Positions 53,275-64,000 of a stretch of DNA of 64,000 nucleotides are shown here, piece after piece (position 1 is the first letter of the stretch; every line of letters begins with the position of its first letter). The notes beneath the pieces were generated by a model. That model worked only from the letters and a program-made list of their open reading frames with translations, was not told where the DNA came from and ran no database searches. This DNA comes from Sphaerosporella brunnea (Eukaryota > Ascomycota > Pezizomycetes > Pezizales > Pyronemataceae): positions 37,697 through 101,696 of the forward strand of contig VXIS01000163.1 of NCBI GenBank assembly GCA_008704415.1. The letters are read 5' to 3'. The translations under genes and the position numbers were made by a program.

Positions 53275-54739
53275 ATGCAACCTTCAACACTTCTCGCGCT
53301 CCTTTCAGTCGCTACATTCTCCGCCGCCGGCCCCGTCCCGGTCTCCCCTCGCAACGCAAACGGTTCAGCCTTCGACTCATTAGGCGTTGAAAACCCTCTC
53401 GACTCTCTCCGGCAATGGGCGCTGAGCATCGAACGCCCCGCCCGCTTCGCAAAGACCGAGAGCGCAATTCTAGATAGCGTTGGCAAAACGTTGGGCGATG
53501 CCGCGGCCTCCATCGGCTTCGAGGGAATGCCTCCATGGTCCAACACGCAAATCACCAACACCAGCACCTCTCTTTCCGACATCGCCGCTGCCGCGATCAG
53601 GAAGTTGATGGGCATGCGGAAGGATGACGGAAGCTTTGACGATATTGGCTGGTGGCAGACTGCAAACGCCTACACCGCGGCGACGGCTTACGATAGATAC
53701 CGAGGCGGCAAGACGTTCCACAACGAGGTCACGGGGGGAATCAGTAGTCTGATCCAGAAGGGCCCCGGGAGCGAGTTCGCGATGCGAGGTCCGGGACTGA
53801 GGAACGAGTTCAACGACGACAGCTTGTGGTGGACGCTGACTTGTCTCGATGCGACCGAGACGTACGGCAACGGCCGGTTCCAGGCGGAGGGGCAAAATCT
53901 GTGGAAGTGGGTCAAGGATACTTCGTTTATTACCCAGACCGGCATCGCGCCGAACATGGGTGGCGTGCAGCGCACGTATGCGCTTAGTGATCAGTGCAGT
54001 TTGGAGCATGGTGTTTACTGGACTTCCAATGTCGATGAGACCTATGTCAACAGCATCACGACGGGACTGATGATGCAGGCGTCGGCGAGGCTGGGGACGG
54101 TGGATACTGCGTTGAAGAACCAGCATTGGTTGAAGAGCCATACTGTCGATGGGTCGTTGGTCAACCGGGATGGCGTGGAGGGAAATACTTGCGCTGTGAA
54201 CTCCGGTGCTTACAGCTACAACACTGGTATGTATATTTGTTTTTTCCCCTCGGCTTTTGAGGAGCTTTTGCTAATAGGTGAAAGGTGTTTACATCGCTGC
54301 TCTCACCAAGCTCTTCCAGGACACCAGCAACGTCATGTTTATTGCCGAAGCTGAAGAAGCTGCAGCTGCGGCCATGGAGACCACCGCTTGGACAGATGGA
54401 CAGGGAATGATCACCGAGTCGATGGATCAGCGCAGTGGCGACGGTATCAGTTTCAAATGTGCGTTCCCACCCCCGGTTTTCTGGTATCAAGTGTATCTAA
54501 CCCACAGCCTAGGCGTCTTGCTCCGCGCCCTCACCAAACTGTACACCGTCTCGTCGAACGCCGCGATCAAGAAGGAGATTCAAGGCTTCGTCAACGTGAA
54601 CTACAACAGCCTTTACAACAAAGCACGCCGCGGCGACGCTTACGACACGAACTGGAATGGGCCGTTCCAAGAAGAAAGTGCGGCGGGCCAGTTCGTCGCC
54701 ATCGATCTGTTGGTGGCTGGCATGGTTGTCAACGCCTAA
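53275..54739 (+). CDS. GH76 family alpha-1,6-mannanase-like protein
   Basis: GH76 enzymes (endo-alpha-1,6-mannanases, and the fungal Dfg5/Dcw1 cell-wall transglycosidase branch) act on mannan outside the cell. Exons 53275-54226, 54285-54458 and 54513-54739 join in frame to 450 aa after removing 58- and 54-bp introns (GTATGT and GTGCGT donors; GCTAAT and CTAAC branches). There is a signal peptide at residues 1 to about 18. The tandem catalytic Asp pair appears at 181-182 in FNDDSLWWTLT. Other family landmarks are GWWQTANAYTAATAYD, ETYVNSITTGLMM, SGAYSYNTGVYIAALTKL and a late FKCVLLRALTKLY. No GPI-anchor tail is obvious at the C-terminus (LLVAGMVVNA), so it may be secreted. Potential N-glycosylation sites (e.g. 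NTSTS) are present. The 3' acceptor of intron 2 (CCTAG) is the least certain splice site. Confidence 0.93.
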
Positions 54740-57700
54740 TTTATCGGCTGGGATTTGAGGGATGATGCGCTTGCAATTGTACTTGTAATTATGGGAACGG
54801 GGGGGAGGGGAGCATTGGGCATCATGTTCGGCACTTGTATATGTTAATCAGTACATACTTCACCTTTGGTTTAGAGTAATTGGCGGGAGATACCTGTTGT
54901 TTTGGATGTCGTTCAGTGCCGCCCCCTGTATCGATGCAAGTCCAGATATGAAACAGATATGAGGGATTGTTTTACTGGGACAACCCCGTGCCTACTACTG
55001 TCCTGATCCTAACAATCGGTCATGTCGTTTTCCAGAACAGATGAGCTGGCAGTGCATCCACTATTCGCTGGCAAGGCACAGTATCTGGATGGCTATCTCC
55101 CTTTCTGCGACGCCCGCTCTTCCGAAACCACAAGCATAAACCAGGGGAGAAGTTGTGTGGTTGATTGTAATATCTACTCTATGATTCTTATAGCTCTATG
55201 GTGCTTGGAGATGTCAGACATGCGTTGTGTACCTTGCTGATCTCATGCCTTGCGTGCCGGATAGCCGATCGGGATGCGCACTGCCATGATTGATTCAGCT
55301 GCGGTCTCGGACGGTCCATAAACAGACAATAAGCAACCTTTGCTTTCGCTCGCCGCGATGCATCACAGCTTCCGCGACTCTTTTCCACGGCCTTGCCCTT
55401 CGAGACTGGTTCGGCTCTGAGTCCCTGATTGGGACTGGCGTGGTGGGCTTTGTCAGCTGTGGCGTGAGGGTGGGTTGTTTGCCTTTTGCCGTGAGAATAA
55501 TCTTCAGCTAGCCATACTGAAAATAAGCGACCAGCTCAGTGGTTTGGCTTCCCGCGAATGATATCCCATGAGTCCCTGGCCACGAGGCCTGTTTGACGCC
55601 GCACTAGAGTGGAGAAAACCAGTGTATGACCGTCAACACCGCGGTAGCTTGAATAGCAGATTGAGCCAGCGTTGCCACCGACTCCTCCGTAGCTGCAGTG
55701 CTTTACCCGAACCCGAACGTTTCCCAAGAACTTTTCGGATAAAAAATCCCCAGGGTGTTGGCAGTTTGGATGCAAATTATCGCTATAGCTATGCTTCACA
55801 GGTTTTTTGCAGGAAGACGTCGCTGGGCTTGTGGTTCTTTCTGAACGTGCAGGTGCTTTGACATTCTGTGGATGCAAAGGTTTCCCCCGCTGCAAAAGTG
55901 AGAACCTTCCTGTTTCCTTGGTTTCGATCGCAGCGGAGGGGGGTGGGAGGAGGGTCCAGATAAGATTGTTCTCCATCTGCTGCATCTTCTCCACGGGCCA
56001 AAGCGTTCGGGTATATGCTGCGGATCTCGAAAGATTGCTGAAATGTGCCTTTGCCGTTTACGATGCTCCTCGATATCAACTTTCATGGCCATTGAGCTCT
56101 AGGATCACTGCTTGCCGCTGGCGTTCAATTCCGAAAACACGGACAACAGTGACCTTCTTCTGCGCGGAGACCTTAAGTTATCCCAATGCTGCTTCCGGCC
56201 ACCGGGACGCTTCCAGCTAGGCCTCGGGCTAAGGAGTGGCCATAGCGCATGGACCTTGGGTCCTGCGAGCTTGAGGCCAAATGCAGAGTGGTGGGCCTTC
56301 CAGACAACAGTTTGGCAATCCCAGTAACAGTGGATGGATGGCGGACTCGGTCTTTGATTCTTCTGCACGGATTCTCACTCGTCGATCCTCATCGGGTTTG
56401 ACAAGTGTCCTTCACCTCCGGCTTGTTGGCCTTCAGGCTGAGATTGGATCCTGGCGCTCGAGCAGGTGTTGAAAGCCCGGGAACCGCTTCAGCGGCCGGG
56501 GCTGCGCCTGACAACGGTTGAATGACTCCTAGCCTATCCCTGAAAGCCTCGATGCTGCCTCGTGCAGCTGCGTTATCTTTGCCGATGACAGGATTTGCTT
56601 TTTGAAGGCAGTTCCTTTTTTTTTTTTGTTTCTCGGCTGGGTGAAGTGGTCAGATGTAGTGCCCTGCTGCGCAAACGTCTCCCTCGAGGCCACAGAAGTT
56701 CGTAGGTTCAGTTCCGCAAGCTTTGCTTCAATCCCGTGGTGGCGGCGGCGATACATCGGACAATTTTCCTCGCCTTCACAGACTGTGCCTCTTCCTGCGG
56801 ACGTTTAGATGCTCGCGTGACGTCTGTTTTTTCTGGGTTCGATTCTTTCCGCCGCCCGTTTGAGAGAAGACGCCGTCGCTTTGCTTGTGTGTGATCGGCG
56901 GAAGATGTTGTGGTGTGGTTGTAAAATACAGGCAGGCCGGGAGAAGACCGCGTTGTTTTTTTTTGCTTTGGAAATAGTTGAATCTTTCGGCTTGTCTGGT
57001 CCGATTTACCGGCGTAAGCTCCTGCTTCTCGTTAATGTTAATTGTTCAGAGCTCAAGAAAACTGGGAAGGGGGGGGGGGGGGTGGGCAAGCAGATACTGG
57101 TGAATCGGAGCTTTGGGGAACGGGATGGTTTTCATGCCACTCAATTCATGTTATGCAGTCGGTAGATTCAGCTGTTGTGACAGGATTGCTGATGTTGTGA
57201 TTTGGTTCTGGGGTGGCGCTCTAGCTCTCGGCGGTTGACTTCGGTAGGATGTAGACTGACAACTTAATTGTAGACGATGGCTGTGTCGGTGAGGATATTG
57301 TAGTGATGGTTGGCACGAAGGGGATGAATCACGATGACTAAACGATAGGCGTCGCGTTAAAATGAGAATTCGGTGTTCTCGGCAACAACGATGGCGCTTT
57401 GGAAAGTCACGAACTCAATTTTCATCGTTTCGGAACCCTCCAACTACTCGAGATCTGATTCAAAAAGTTGTCGGATAGTAGTGAATAAACCCTATCACTT
57501 TGTTCTAGGCTTGAGGATGTTTTCCTGCGAGATTGTCGATATCAAGGCACCAAAGAGTGGGAGTAACTGCATTCCACATTCACTCATAATTCGTCTGGTA
57601 ATGCAGCTACCGGAAGTGCGAGAGTGAGGCCTTAATGTCTCAAATGCCTAAGATGCGATCGCAGTTGCGTGTCCGGGCCCGGAAGTGTACTTTGACGGAG

Positions 57701-58420
57701 ACCTCGTCGACTTGGACTGGGTCATCTAGGGTTCGCCATGCAGCAGCTGCTAGATTTTAGCACTTGGATATTTGCTATACAACTTCTCCGTACTGCTTGC
57801 AGACTAGCTTTTCGAGACCTAAATGCTAGCTCGGGTTAGGATATCTTATACTATCCACTGCCGTCTAAACGAAGCTCGAGAGGCTGTCGGGATTGTGCCA
57901 CCGTCACATGCCATCGTTCAGGCGTTATTCGGCTTGAAAGTATCTTTTCTGAACATCTGTTTCTTAATTGTGATGGATGGACTAGCTGCTTCGTCAGAGA
58001 GAAATGCCCATCACCCAGGAGCTATCCGGTCTGGCAGAGATACAGGGGAACAAAAAGGAGTCGTTATCGATTTACAGTGGGCGGAACCCTCGTCGATTTG
58101 GAAATCGGCCACAAGCAATTTTTCGTTCCGGTCACCGGCCCGCGAATTGTACGAAATCTACCACAATTCCATGCCAGGACAGAAACGGGAAGCAAAGGAA
58201 ATGAGTAGAGATAACGAAGCCAAACGCGTGAAACCCGAAAACCGCAGTGACAAAAACACCGACTATCTCTCGCTCCCACCACCCCTCTATGAGTCCACAA
58301 CCACGTAGCCTTCTCCTCCCGAAACAGCTCCGCTATCGACCGCCAGCGCAGGTGCTTCCAGCCCACCGTGAGGTACCCGGGCTTTCCCACTCCTTGAAAA
58401 GGATGCTCGCCTCTCTGCCG
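54740..58420. other. No recognisable gene
   Basis: Frames of 100-161 codons occur on both strands (55536-55994 minus, 55807-56220 plus, 57823-58308 plus) without motifs. A G run lies near 57069-57082. Nothing was assignable. Confidence 0.45.
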
Positions 58421-58426
58421 CTTGCC

Positions 58427-58920
58427 GGAGTGACAAAACCAACTTGGCCGCAAGGATGTGCGGTAACATATGCAGTTGCTGTTGCAACGTGCAATGAACC
58501 AGCACGATCGCGGTGGATAGGGTGTCCTAGGGTTCGAGGGCGGCGGTCACCCTCTCCCCGGCTCGGTCGAGATTTTAGGGTTCGCGACCGAGCCGGAGTG
58601 AAAAAACCAACTTGACCACGAGGGTCTGTGGTAAAATATGCAGTTGCTGTTGCAACGTGCAATGAACCAGCACTATCTCGGTGGATGCGGTGTCGTGGAG
58701 GCGACGGTCACCCCCTCCCCGGCTCGGTGGAGATTTTTGGGTTCGCCACCGAGCCGGAGTGAAAAAACCAACTTGACCACGAGGGTCTGTGGTAAAATAT
58801 GCAGTTGCTGTTGCAACGTGCAATGAACCAGCACCATCACGGTGGATAGGGTGTCATGGGGGCGGCGTTCACCCCCTCCCCGGCTCGGTCGCGATTTTTG
58901 GGTTCGCGACAGAGCCGGAG
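58427..58920. repeat. 161-bp tandem repeat with conserved hairpin
   Basis: GGAGTG recurs at 58427, 58595 and 58756 and (partly) 58917, with 161-bp spacing for the last three. Each complete unit ends in a hairpin at 58560-58594, 58721-58755 or 58882-58916. The stem is GGCTCGGTCG/CGACCGAGCC in the first and GGCTCGGTGG/CCACCGAGCC in the second. The third has GGCTCGGTCG/CGACAGAGCC with one mismatch. Units also share GCAGTTGCTGTTGCAACGTG. Confidence 0.95.
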
Positions 58921-59296
58921 TTATAGGCTTTGCCATTGGCCCTTGTGCCTGTTAGCAAGGAACCGAGGAGCACAAGAACCGGAAACACGTACGGAGTAAA
59001 TCCAGGCATTTATCGCACCCCTTTCGCCCCCGGGTACACGCGGGTCCCGACGAACGTCCAACTCCGCGGCGACCGCAGCCCCCGGCGGTGATTTGGGCGA
59101 GTGCACGCCCCACCGCCCATGCTTTGCTGTTTCCGTTGGTATCCACTCCCTGGAGAAGGCTTGCGCGGCTGAGTGTCTGATGTCGTAATTGAGATGGTGA
59201 TGTTGTGGGATGCGAGGAAGATGAGGGGGGTTGTCGCCAGGTGGGCGCTCTTCGTTAGAACGAGCGCCACCGCTGCTGCTTGCTTTGCCGTCAGCG

Positions 59297-59482
59297 ATGA
59301 AATTCCAGATCACAAACAGAGAGAATACTCACGCTGCGCCCCTCCACCCCAATACCTTCGCGAACCCGAAATTGGTTGCGGGTGTTGTTTTGATCGCCGC
59401 ACCCTTCGCTGGATGGTACCTCACTCTTGTTAAACCCAGCCGCCACCTGCAGTTTGACGATGCCCTTGGTCGTCGAGTGTAG
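59297..59482 (+). CDS. Small single-pass membrane protein, 61 aa
   Basis: The frame begins MKFQITNRENTHAAPLHPN, has one hydrophobic helix (about residues 29-45, VAGVVLIAAPFAGWYLTLV) and ends LQFDDALGRRV. The size and topology recall small accessory subunits of mitochondrial inner-membrane complexes, but I do not recognise the family. The frame is open upstream to 59231 with another ATG; the inner start is preferred because the extra residues are Arg/Ser/Leu-rich and look non-coding. Antisense frames cover the same bases. Confidence 0.5.
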   Translation: MKFQITNRENTHAAPLHPNTFANPKLVAGVVLIAAPFAGWYLTLVKPSRHLQFDDALGRRV

Positions 59483-60560
59483 GCGTGGAAAAACCAGATG
59501 GTTGTTGAGAGGTGAAAGAGGAGGCAGGTTGCAGTTGATGAGAGACGCGTGGTTGCAGGAACACTCTAATTCTTATATAATGAAGGGTCCATTGGTCGAT
59601 CACCCCTCATTATATACTCTCTTTCCAAATAATTCGTGTGATGTAGGTGTATTCGGCACTTCCGACGCGGGGGGAGAGCGAAGTTATGAGAGACGATAAA
59701 GGAGGGGGGGGGGGGGGTGAGTTATTGGAAGGGATGCATGCATAGGTACAGCCCCAGTATACGAGGGGTATCCAGCACACTTGCTCACCAGGAAGCGGCC
59801 GCAATTGCACCCGCTTTTCTCATATGATCTTGGCATATTGTTTGACGTTTGGACAACAAGTCTTTCCGCTAAAACCCCTGCCCGATCAATGGGTGGGTGG
59901 GCTGTGGATTACTCGTCGTTGGCGGCGGGTTATGGTTGAGCCCGCGAGGTCTGAGATTGCAGCTGCTAGAATTACAATTGATGCGGCGACGTCTCCACGA
60001 CGCTGCTTTGCCGAAACACCTTCCTTTCGCGTGCCATGAGAAGTTGTTTGTGTGGTCTCGGTCGGTGTGCGTGTCATCAAGTTTATTCGCACGCAACATA
60101 ATTAGACTGTGGCAGAGCTCCCGTCCGCCGACTTGTCGATGGTATATCAGGTGTGTCGCCAATTGCAACGAGAAAAGGAAAAACGTAGACACGGTGGTCG
60201 GGAGTAGAGATTAAAGAAAGCGGTGATTCTCTAAGTACAGGAAAACCCTCTCCTCTATAGCCTCTCGGCCAAAACCTTTGCGGTTCCGTCTGCGCTTGCG
60301 TGACGCACCATCACCGAAAACCCGAAAATCTACCAACAATCAAAAATCAAAAACACAAATGCTGCCATGTCTACCTCCAGTCCACCGCCACGACCTTTGG
60401 CATGTCTGTTTCTAATTCCGCCTCAGCAGCCGTAGCCTTGAGCTGGGCGCAACTTCCGATTCGTATCGTCATCCTCAACAGCCACTTCCGAATAGTTGAG
60501 CTGGAGCTCAACGTCTTTCTCTGCCGCCCTCGTCGAGGACCTCTGCCACCTGGCTGAGAT
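59483..60560. other. No recognisable gene
   Basis: A G run of about 15 lies at 59702-59717. Only short frames are present. A minus-strand acidic continuation (DDDLSQVAEVLDEGG at about 60540) may be a further exon of the next gene. Confidence 0.45.
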
Positions 60561-60562
60561 CA

Positions 60563-61212
60563 TCATCGACCTGCGTTTTTGATGAGCTGGTGCAGCGTCG
60601 ACGTATGCGTATGCGGTACAGTACCCTCCTCCTCCTCCTCCTCCTCCTCAGCGACCGGTCCATCACAGGCCAACTGCTCTTTATCGACTTCACCAACCAC
60701 TACCAGGCGGTTATAAACAGCCTTCTCCTCCTCCTCTGGTTCCGCCTCCTGTTCTTCCAACGCCTCTGGTTCCGCCTCCTGTTCTTCCAACTCCTCTGGT
60801 TCGGCCTCCTGTTCTTCCAACTCCCCGGAGTCCTCCTCCTCTACAACTTCCACCTTCTCCTCCTTCTTGGGGAGTTCAAATGGGAACGGATGAGGCGTGG
60901 CTAGTCCTAGCAGCTTCGCAATGGTTTTTAGCGACGGTAGGAGCGGGACTGATGCGGATACGTACCTGCATGCAAGGACGTGGTGGTGGTGGTGGTGGTC
61001 TTCGGAAACCCAGTGGCTCCATCGCCTTGCTTCGGTCGCTGCCAGACTGGAGGTAGCGTGTCGTGGCGTTGTCCTGGATAGGGGTCGTCGGGGGCAGGCG
61101 ACGTGGAAGACAGCGTGGATGTGCATATCCTCGCTAGGCTGAGAACTTCGAAGGCTTTGCGCTGTCGTAGAAGCGCCTCGCTGGGGGGGGGGGGGGCTTT
61201 ACCGGTAAACAT
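60563..61212 (-). CDS. Acidic Glu-repeat protein, two exons
   Basis: The proposed start is the ATG at 61212 (MFTGKAPPPPSEALLRQRKA). Exon 1 is 61212-60966. A 59-bp intron (GTACGT donor, GCTAG acceptor) leads to exon 2, 60906-60563. The join is in frame: TTTSLHA, then GLATPHPFPFELPKK. The product is 196 aa. After the Pro-rich start, a middle segment is rich in short acidic repeats (LEEQEAEPE about four times, 30-bp unit) and there is an eight-Glu run near the end. A stop closes exon 2, but an additional downstream exon is possible. The 5' part lies inside the palindrome arm, so a partial inverted copy exists at the window's right edge. The function and family are unknown. Confidence 0.5.
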
Positions 61213-61257
61213 GTGATGTGGGATGTGGAGAAAAAGGAGGGTGGGGAAAATCTGTGG

Positions 61258-61385
61258 GTAATCATATTTATTGGCTGCATGCAACCTCGAAAGCTTATGG
61301 CAGACCTGCTTCCCGTCTCCACTCATGCCCTCTCCGCCGCCTTGGTGATGCGATCTCATGCGTCAACCGGCGCAACCCCGAAGGG
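61258..61385 (+). repeat. Direct repeat in palindrome arm, copy 1
   Basis: It begins GTAATCATATTTATTGGCTG and contains ATGCGATCTCATGCGTCAAC. It is similar over about 125 bp to 62328-62450 (GTAATCATATTTATTGTCTG, ATGCTATCTCATGGGTCAAC). Mirror copies of both occur in the other arm. Confidence 0.75.
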
Positions 61386-62327
61386 AGTGGGTATCTCAGT
61401 GCTTTACTTACGATGGTGATTTTGTTTATTCCTGATAGAGGGAGGGAGAAGGGTGTATGTGCGCTCTGATGGCGGGAGGATAGGCATCCTTATATGCGTC
61501 AAGGTCTCCTCCTGTCTAGGTGCTCTAATCAACTCTCACTATAAGAATATTGTATATAGGAATAATCCCCCTATAATAATACGGGTGACCGGTCCCGGCC
61601 GGGTTTGTATGGGACAAGCCACTCCCTCTATTAGAATTTCGACTTTATAAGAATACGTCCCAGCGGTCACGACCGTATTCTTATCCAGAGAGTCAACCGT
61701 ATAAGGAAGCTCCATCCGTCCGGCTGACCCTCTGAGTGCATATCCGATCCGACGTGTGCGATTCCATCACCCCTGCAAGAGAAAGCTTGCTCTTGAGGGC
61801 TGATCAAACGGGCGGCACGGTAGAATGAACTCAACATGTGAGTCCAACGTCTGTACCCTGCCCATCAACGGTGCACGACTGTTCATCTTTGTGCAAACCA
61901 TGCAGGCGGATAGGCAGAAGTTATTTCCAGGTATATGATAGAAAGGGTATTCTTGGGCGGTGGGCGCAGCCGTGGGAACTCCGGAATGAGGTAGAATTGC
62001 TTCTGCTTAATTCTCTTCACCGAGGTTGTCGACGCCTCCTTATATAGTTCCTCCGCTCCAGCGGAAGTAAACAGAAATAGAAGGAAACAAACATACAGAG
62101 GATTGCGCAATCCGTAATCTCCAACTGCCAGCCCATCCGGATATCCGACTCCTTCCTCATCTCCCTCAGACGTCCGGTGTTTCTATCCTCTCGCCGCACC
62201 TGCTCCTCGCAGTATAGCGACCATCCATTACCCGTTCCATCACTATACGATCATCAGAGGCAACAGAAACCGCGTAGTAGTTCGAACCAAGGCAACACTT
62301 TCACATCTATCAAAGTTTTTTTGTTTT

Positions 62328-62450
62328 GTAATCATATTTATTGTCTGTATGCGACCGCGAGCGATGATGACAGGCCCACTACCTCCCGTATCCTGCCCGC
62401 CCCCTTATTGATGCTATCTCATGGGTCAACTGCGGCCCCCGAAATACCAA
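62328..62450 (+). repeat. Direct repeat in palindrome arm, copy 2
   Basis: This is the diverged copy of 61258-61385, ending a few tens of bases before the palindrome centre. The order repeat-spacer-repeat-centre-inverse repeat makes the structure internally repetitive. Confidence 0.75.
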
Positions 62451-64000
62451 ACACACTCAACAAAGGGAACGTGCAATGGAAAAGACAAAGAAAAGAAAAC
62501 ACACAACCTATCTTTCCGAAAAGATAGGTTGTGTGTTTTCTTTTCTTTGTCTTTTCCATTGCACGTTCCCTTTGTTGAGTGTGTTTGGTATTTCGGGGGC
62601 CGCAGTTGACCCATGAGATAGCATCAATAAGGGGGCGGCAGGATACGGGAGGTAGTGGGCCTGTCATCATCGCTCGCGGTCGCATACAGACAATAAATAT
62701 GATTACAAAACAAAAAAACTTTGATAGATGTGAAAGTGTTGCCTTGGTTCGAACTACTACGCGGTTTCTGTTGCCTCTGATGATCGTATAGTGATGGAAC
62801 GGGTAATGGATGGTCGCTATACTGCGAGGAGCAGGTGCGGCGAGAGGATAGAAACACCGGACGTCTGAGGGAGATGAGGAAGGAGTCGGATATCCGGATG
62901 GGCTGGCAGTTGGAGATTACGGATTGCGCAATCCTCTGTATGTTTGTTTCCTTCTATTTCTGTTTACTTCCGCTGGAGCGGAGGAACTATATAAGGAGGC
63001 GTCGACAACCTCGGTGAAGAGAATTAAGCAGAAGCAATTCTACCTCATTCCGGAGTTCCCACGGCTGCGCCCACCGCCCAAGAATACCCTTTCTATCATA
63101 TACCTGGAAATAACTTCTGCCTATCCGCCTGCATGGTTTGCACAAAGATGAACAGTCGTGCACCGTTGATGGGCAGGGTACAGACGTTGGACTCACATGT
63201 TGAGTTCATTCTACCGTGCCGCCCGTTTGATCAGCCCTCAAGAGCAAGCTTTCTCTTGCAGGGGTGATGGAATCGCACACGTCGGATCGGATATGCACTC
63301 AGAGGGTCAGCCGGACGGATGGAGCTTCCTTATACGGTTGACTCTCTGGATAAGAATACGGTCGTGACGCTGGGACGTATTCTTATAAAGTCGAAATTCT
63401 AATAGAGGGAGTGGCTTGTCCCATACAAACCCGGCCGGGACCGGTCACCCGTATTATTATAGGGGGATTATTCCTATATACAATATTCTTATAGTGAGAG
63501 TTGATTAGAGCACCTAGACAGGAGGAGACCTTGACGCATATAAGGATGCCTATCCTCCCGCCATCAGAGCGCACATACACCCTTCTCCCTCCCTCTATCA
63601 GGAATAAACAAAATCACCATCGTAAGTAAAGCACTGAGATACCCACTCCCTTCGGGGTTGCGCCGGTTGACGCATGAGATCGCATCACCAAGGCGGCGGA
63701 GAGGGCATGAGTGGAGACGGGAAGCAGGTCTGCCATAAGCTTTCGAGGTTGCATGCAGCCAATAAATATGATTACCCACAGATTTCCCCACCCTCCTTTT
63801 TCTCCACATCCCACATCACATGTTTACCGGTAAAGCCCCCCCCCCCCCCAGCGAGGCGCTTCTACGACAGCGCAAAGCCTTCGAAGTTCTCAGCCTAGCG
63901 AGGATATGCACATCCACGCTGTCTTCCACGTCGCCTGCCCCCGACGACCCCTATCCAGGACAACGCCACGACACGCTACCTCCAGTCTGGCAGCGACCGA

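Larger units (their letters stand above)
61032..64000. repeat. Near-perfect palindrome, arms at least 1.48 kb
   Basis: 61032-62515 and 62520-64000 are inverse copies separated only by CCGA. The right arm runs off the window, so the true arm length is unknown. I found three differences between the arms, all one-base length changes in short homopolymers. Both arms have the same C14 tract. A natural inverted duplication and a fold-back (hairpin) read or assembly artefact both fit. Confidence 0.97.

Noticed and set aside
53247..54141. Minus-strand frames over the GH76 gene
   Set aside because: Overlap exon 1 of a well-supported plus-strand gene and have no motif.
56828..56850. GGTTCGATTC as a tRNA box B
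   Set aside because: No complementary acceptor stem or box A at the right distance.
62421..62614. Identical 62-codon frames on opposite strands
   Set aside because: They are the same sequence read from the two arms around the palindrome centre.
1..64000. LTR or LINE retrotransposon, CRISPR array, rRNA genes
   Set aside because: No reverse transcriptase, integrase or long direct terminal repeats were recognised, no spaced direct repeats of CRISPR type and no rRNA-like sequence were seen.

Overview
This window looks like a repeat-rich chromosome segment of a filamentous ascomycete (Pezizomycotina-like). The protein-coding genes have very short introns (about 49-63 bp) with CTAAC, CTAAT or CTGAT-like branch sites. 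A complete Mago nashi gene, a Nudix hydrolase, a GH76 mannanase-like enzyme and a p67phox/NoxR-like TPR protein are of fungal type. The dominant autonomous transposon is a Fot1/pogo element. Nothing prokaryotic was seen: no operons, rRNA or CRISPR. No reverse transcriptase was recognised.

Layout. 0-9 kb: one small ORF, an 88-bp minisatellite, two copies of a repeat carrying a tRNA-like gene, and a decayed hAT-like element with an 8-bp target duplication. 11-14 kb: an 89-bp minisatellite, strong hairpins, a 429-codon orphan ORF and a broken fragment of a paralogue. 15.6-19.1 kb: three more tRNA-like copies, a gene ending in a zinc-finger-like domain, and a tandemly duplicated ~690-bp unit. The second copy of that unit is split by two different MITEs, while the first copy serves as the empty site. 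20.5-24.9 kb: a frame-broken Lys/Glu-rich gene next to an apparently intact Fot1/pogo transposon (635-aa transposase, 185-bp terminal inverted repeats). 28.5-29.1 kb: Mago nashi with three introns on the minus strand. 31.9-33.2 kb: an orphan gene with internal duplications and a C-terminal finger like that of the 16-kb gene.

35.4-38.8 kb is the densest conventional region: a Nudix hydrolase, a small two-exon membrane protein, and the NoxR-like TPR gene transcribed divergently from it. 46.5-47.8 kb has a two-exon proline-rich gene; 49.5-50.0 kb a secreted/type I membrane protein; 50.2-50.6 kb a decayed pyruvate dehydrogenase E1-beta fragment; 53.3-54.7 kb the three-exon GH76 gene. 58.4-58.9 kb is a 161-bp tandem array with a hairpin whose two sides change together. 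From about 61.0 kb to the window end the sequence is a near-perfect palindrome (arms of at least 1.48 kb, 4-nt centre). It is either a recent inverted duplication or a long-read fold-back artefact.

The genes do not form a pathway. The coherent theme is mobile DNA: at least four transposon insertions whose ends and target duplications can be read directly, a multicopy tRNA-like repeat, several minisatellites, and orphan genes resembling domesticated pieces of transposases. All gene models are read from sequence alone. Product names rest on recognised family motifs, not on database searches.
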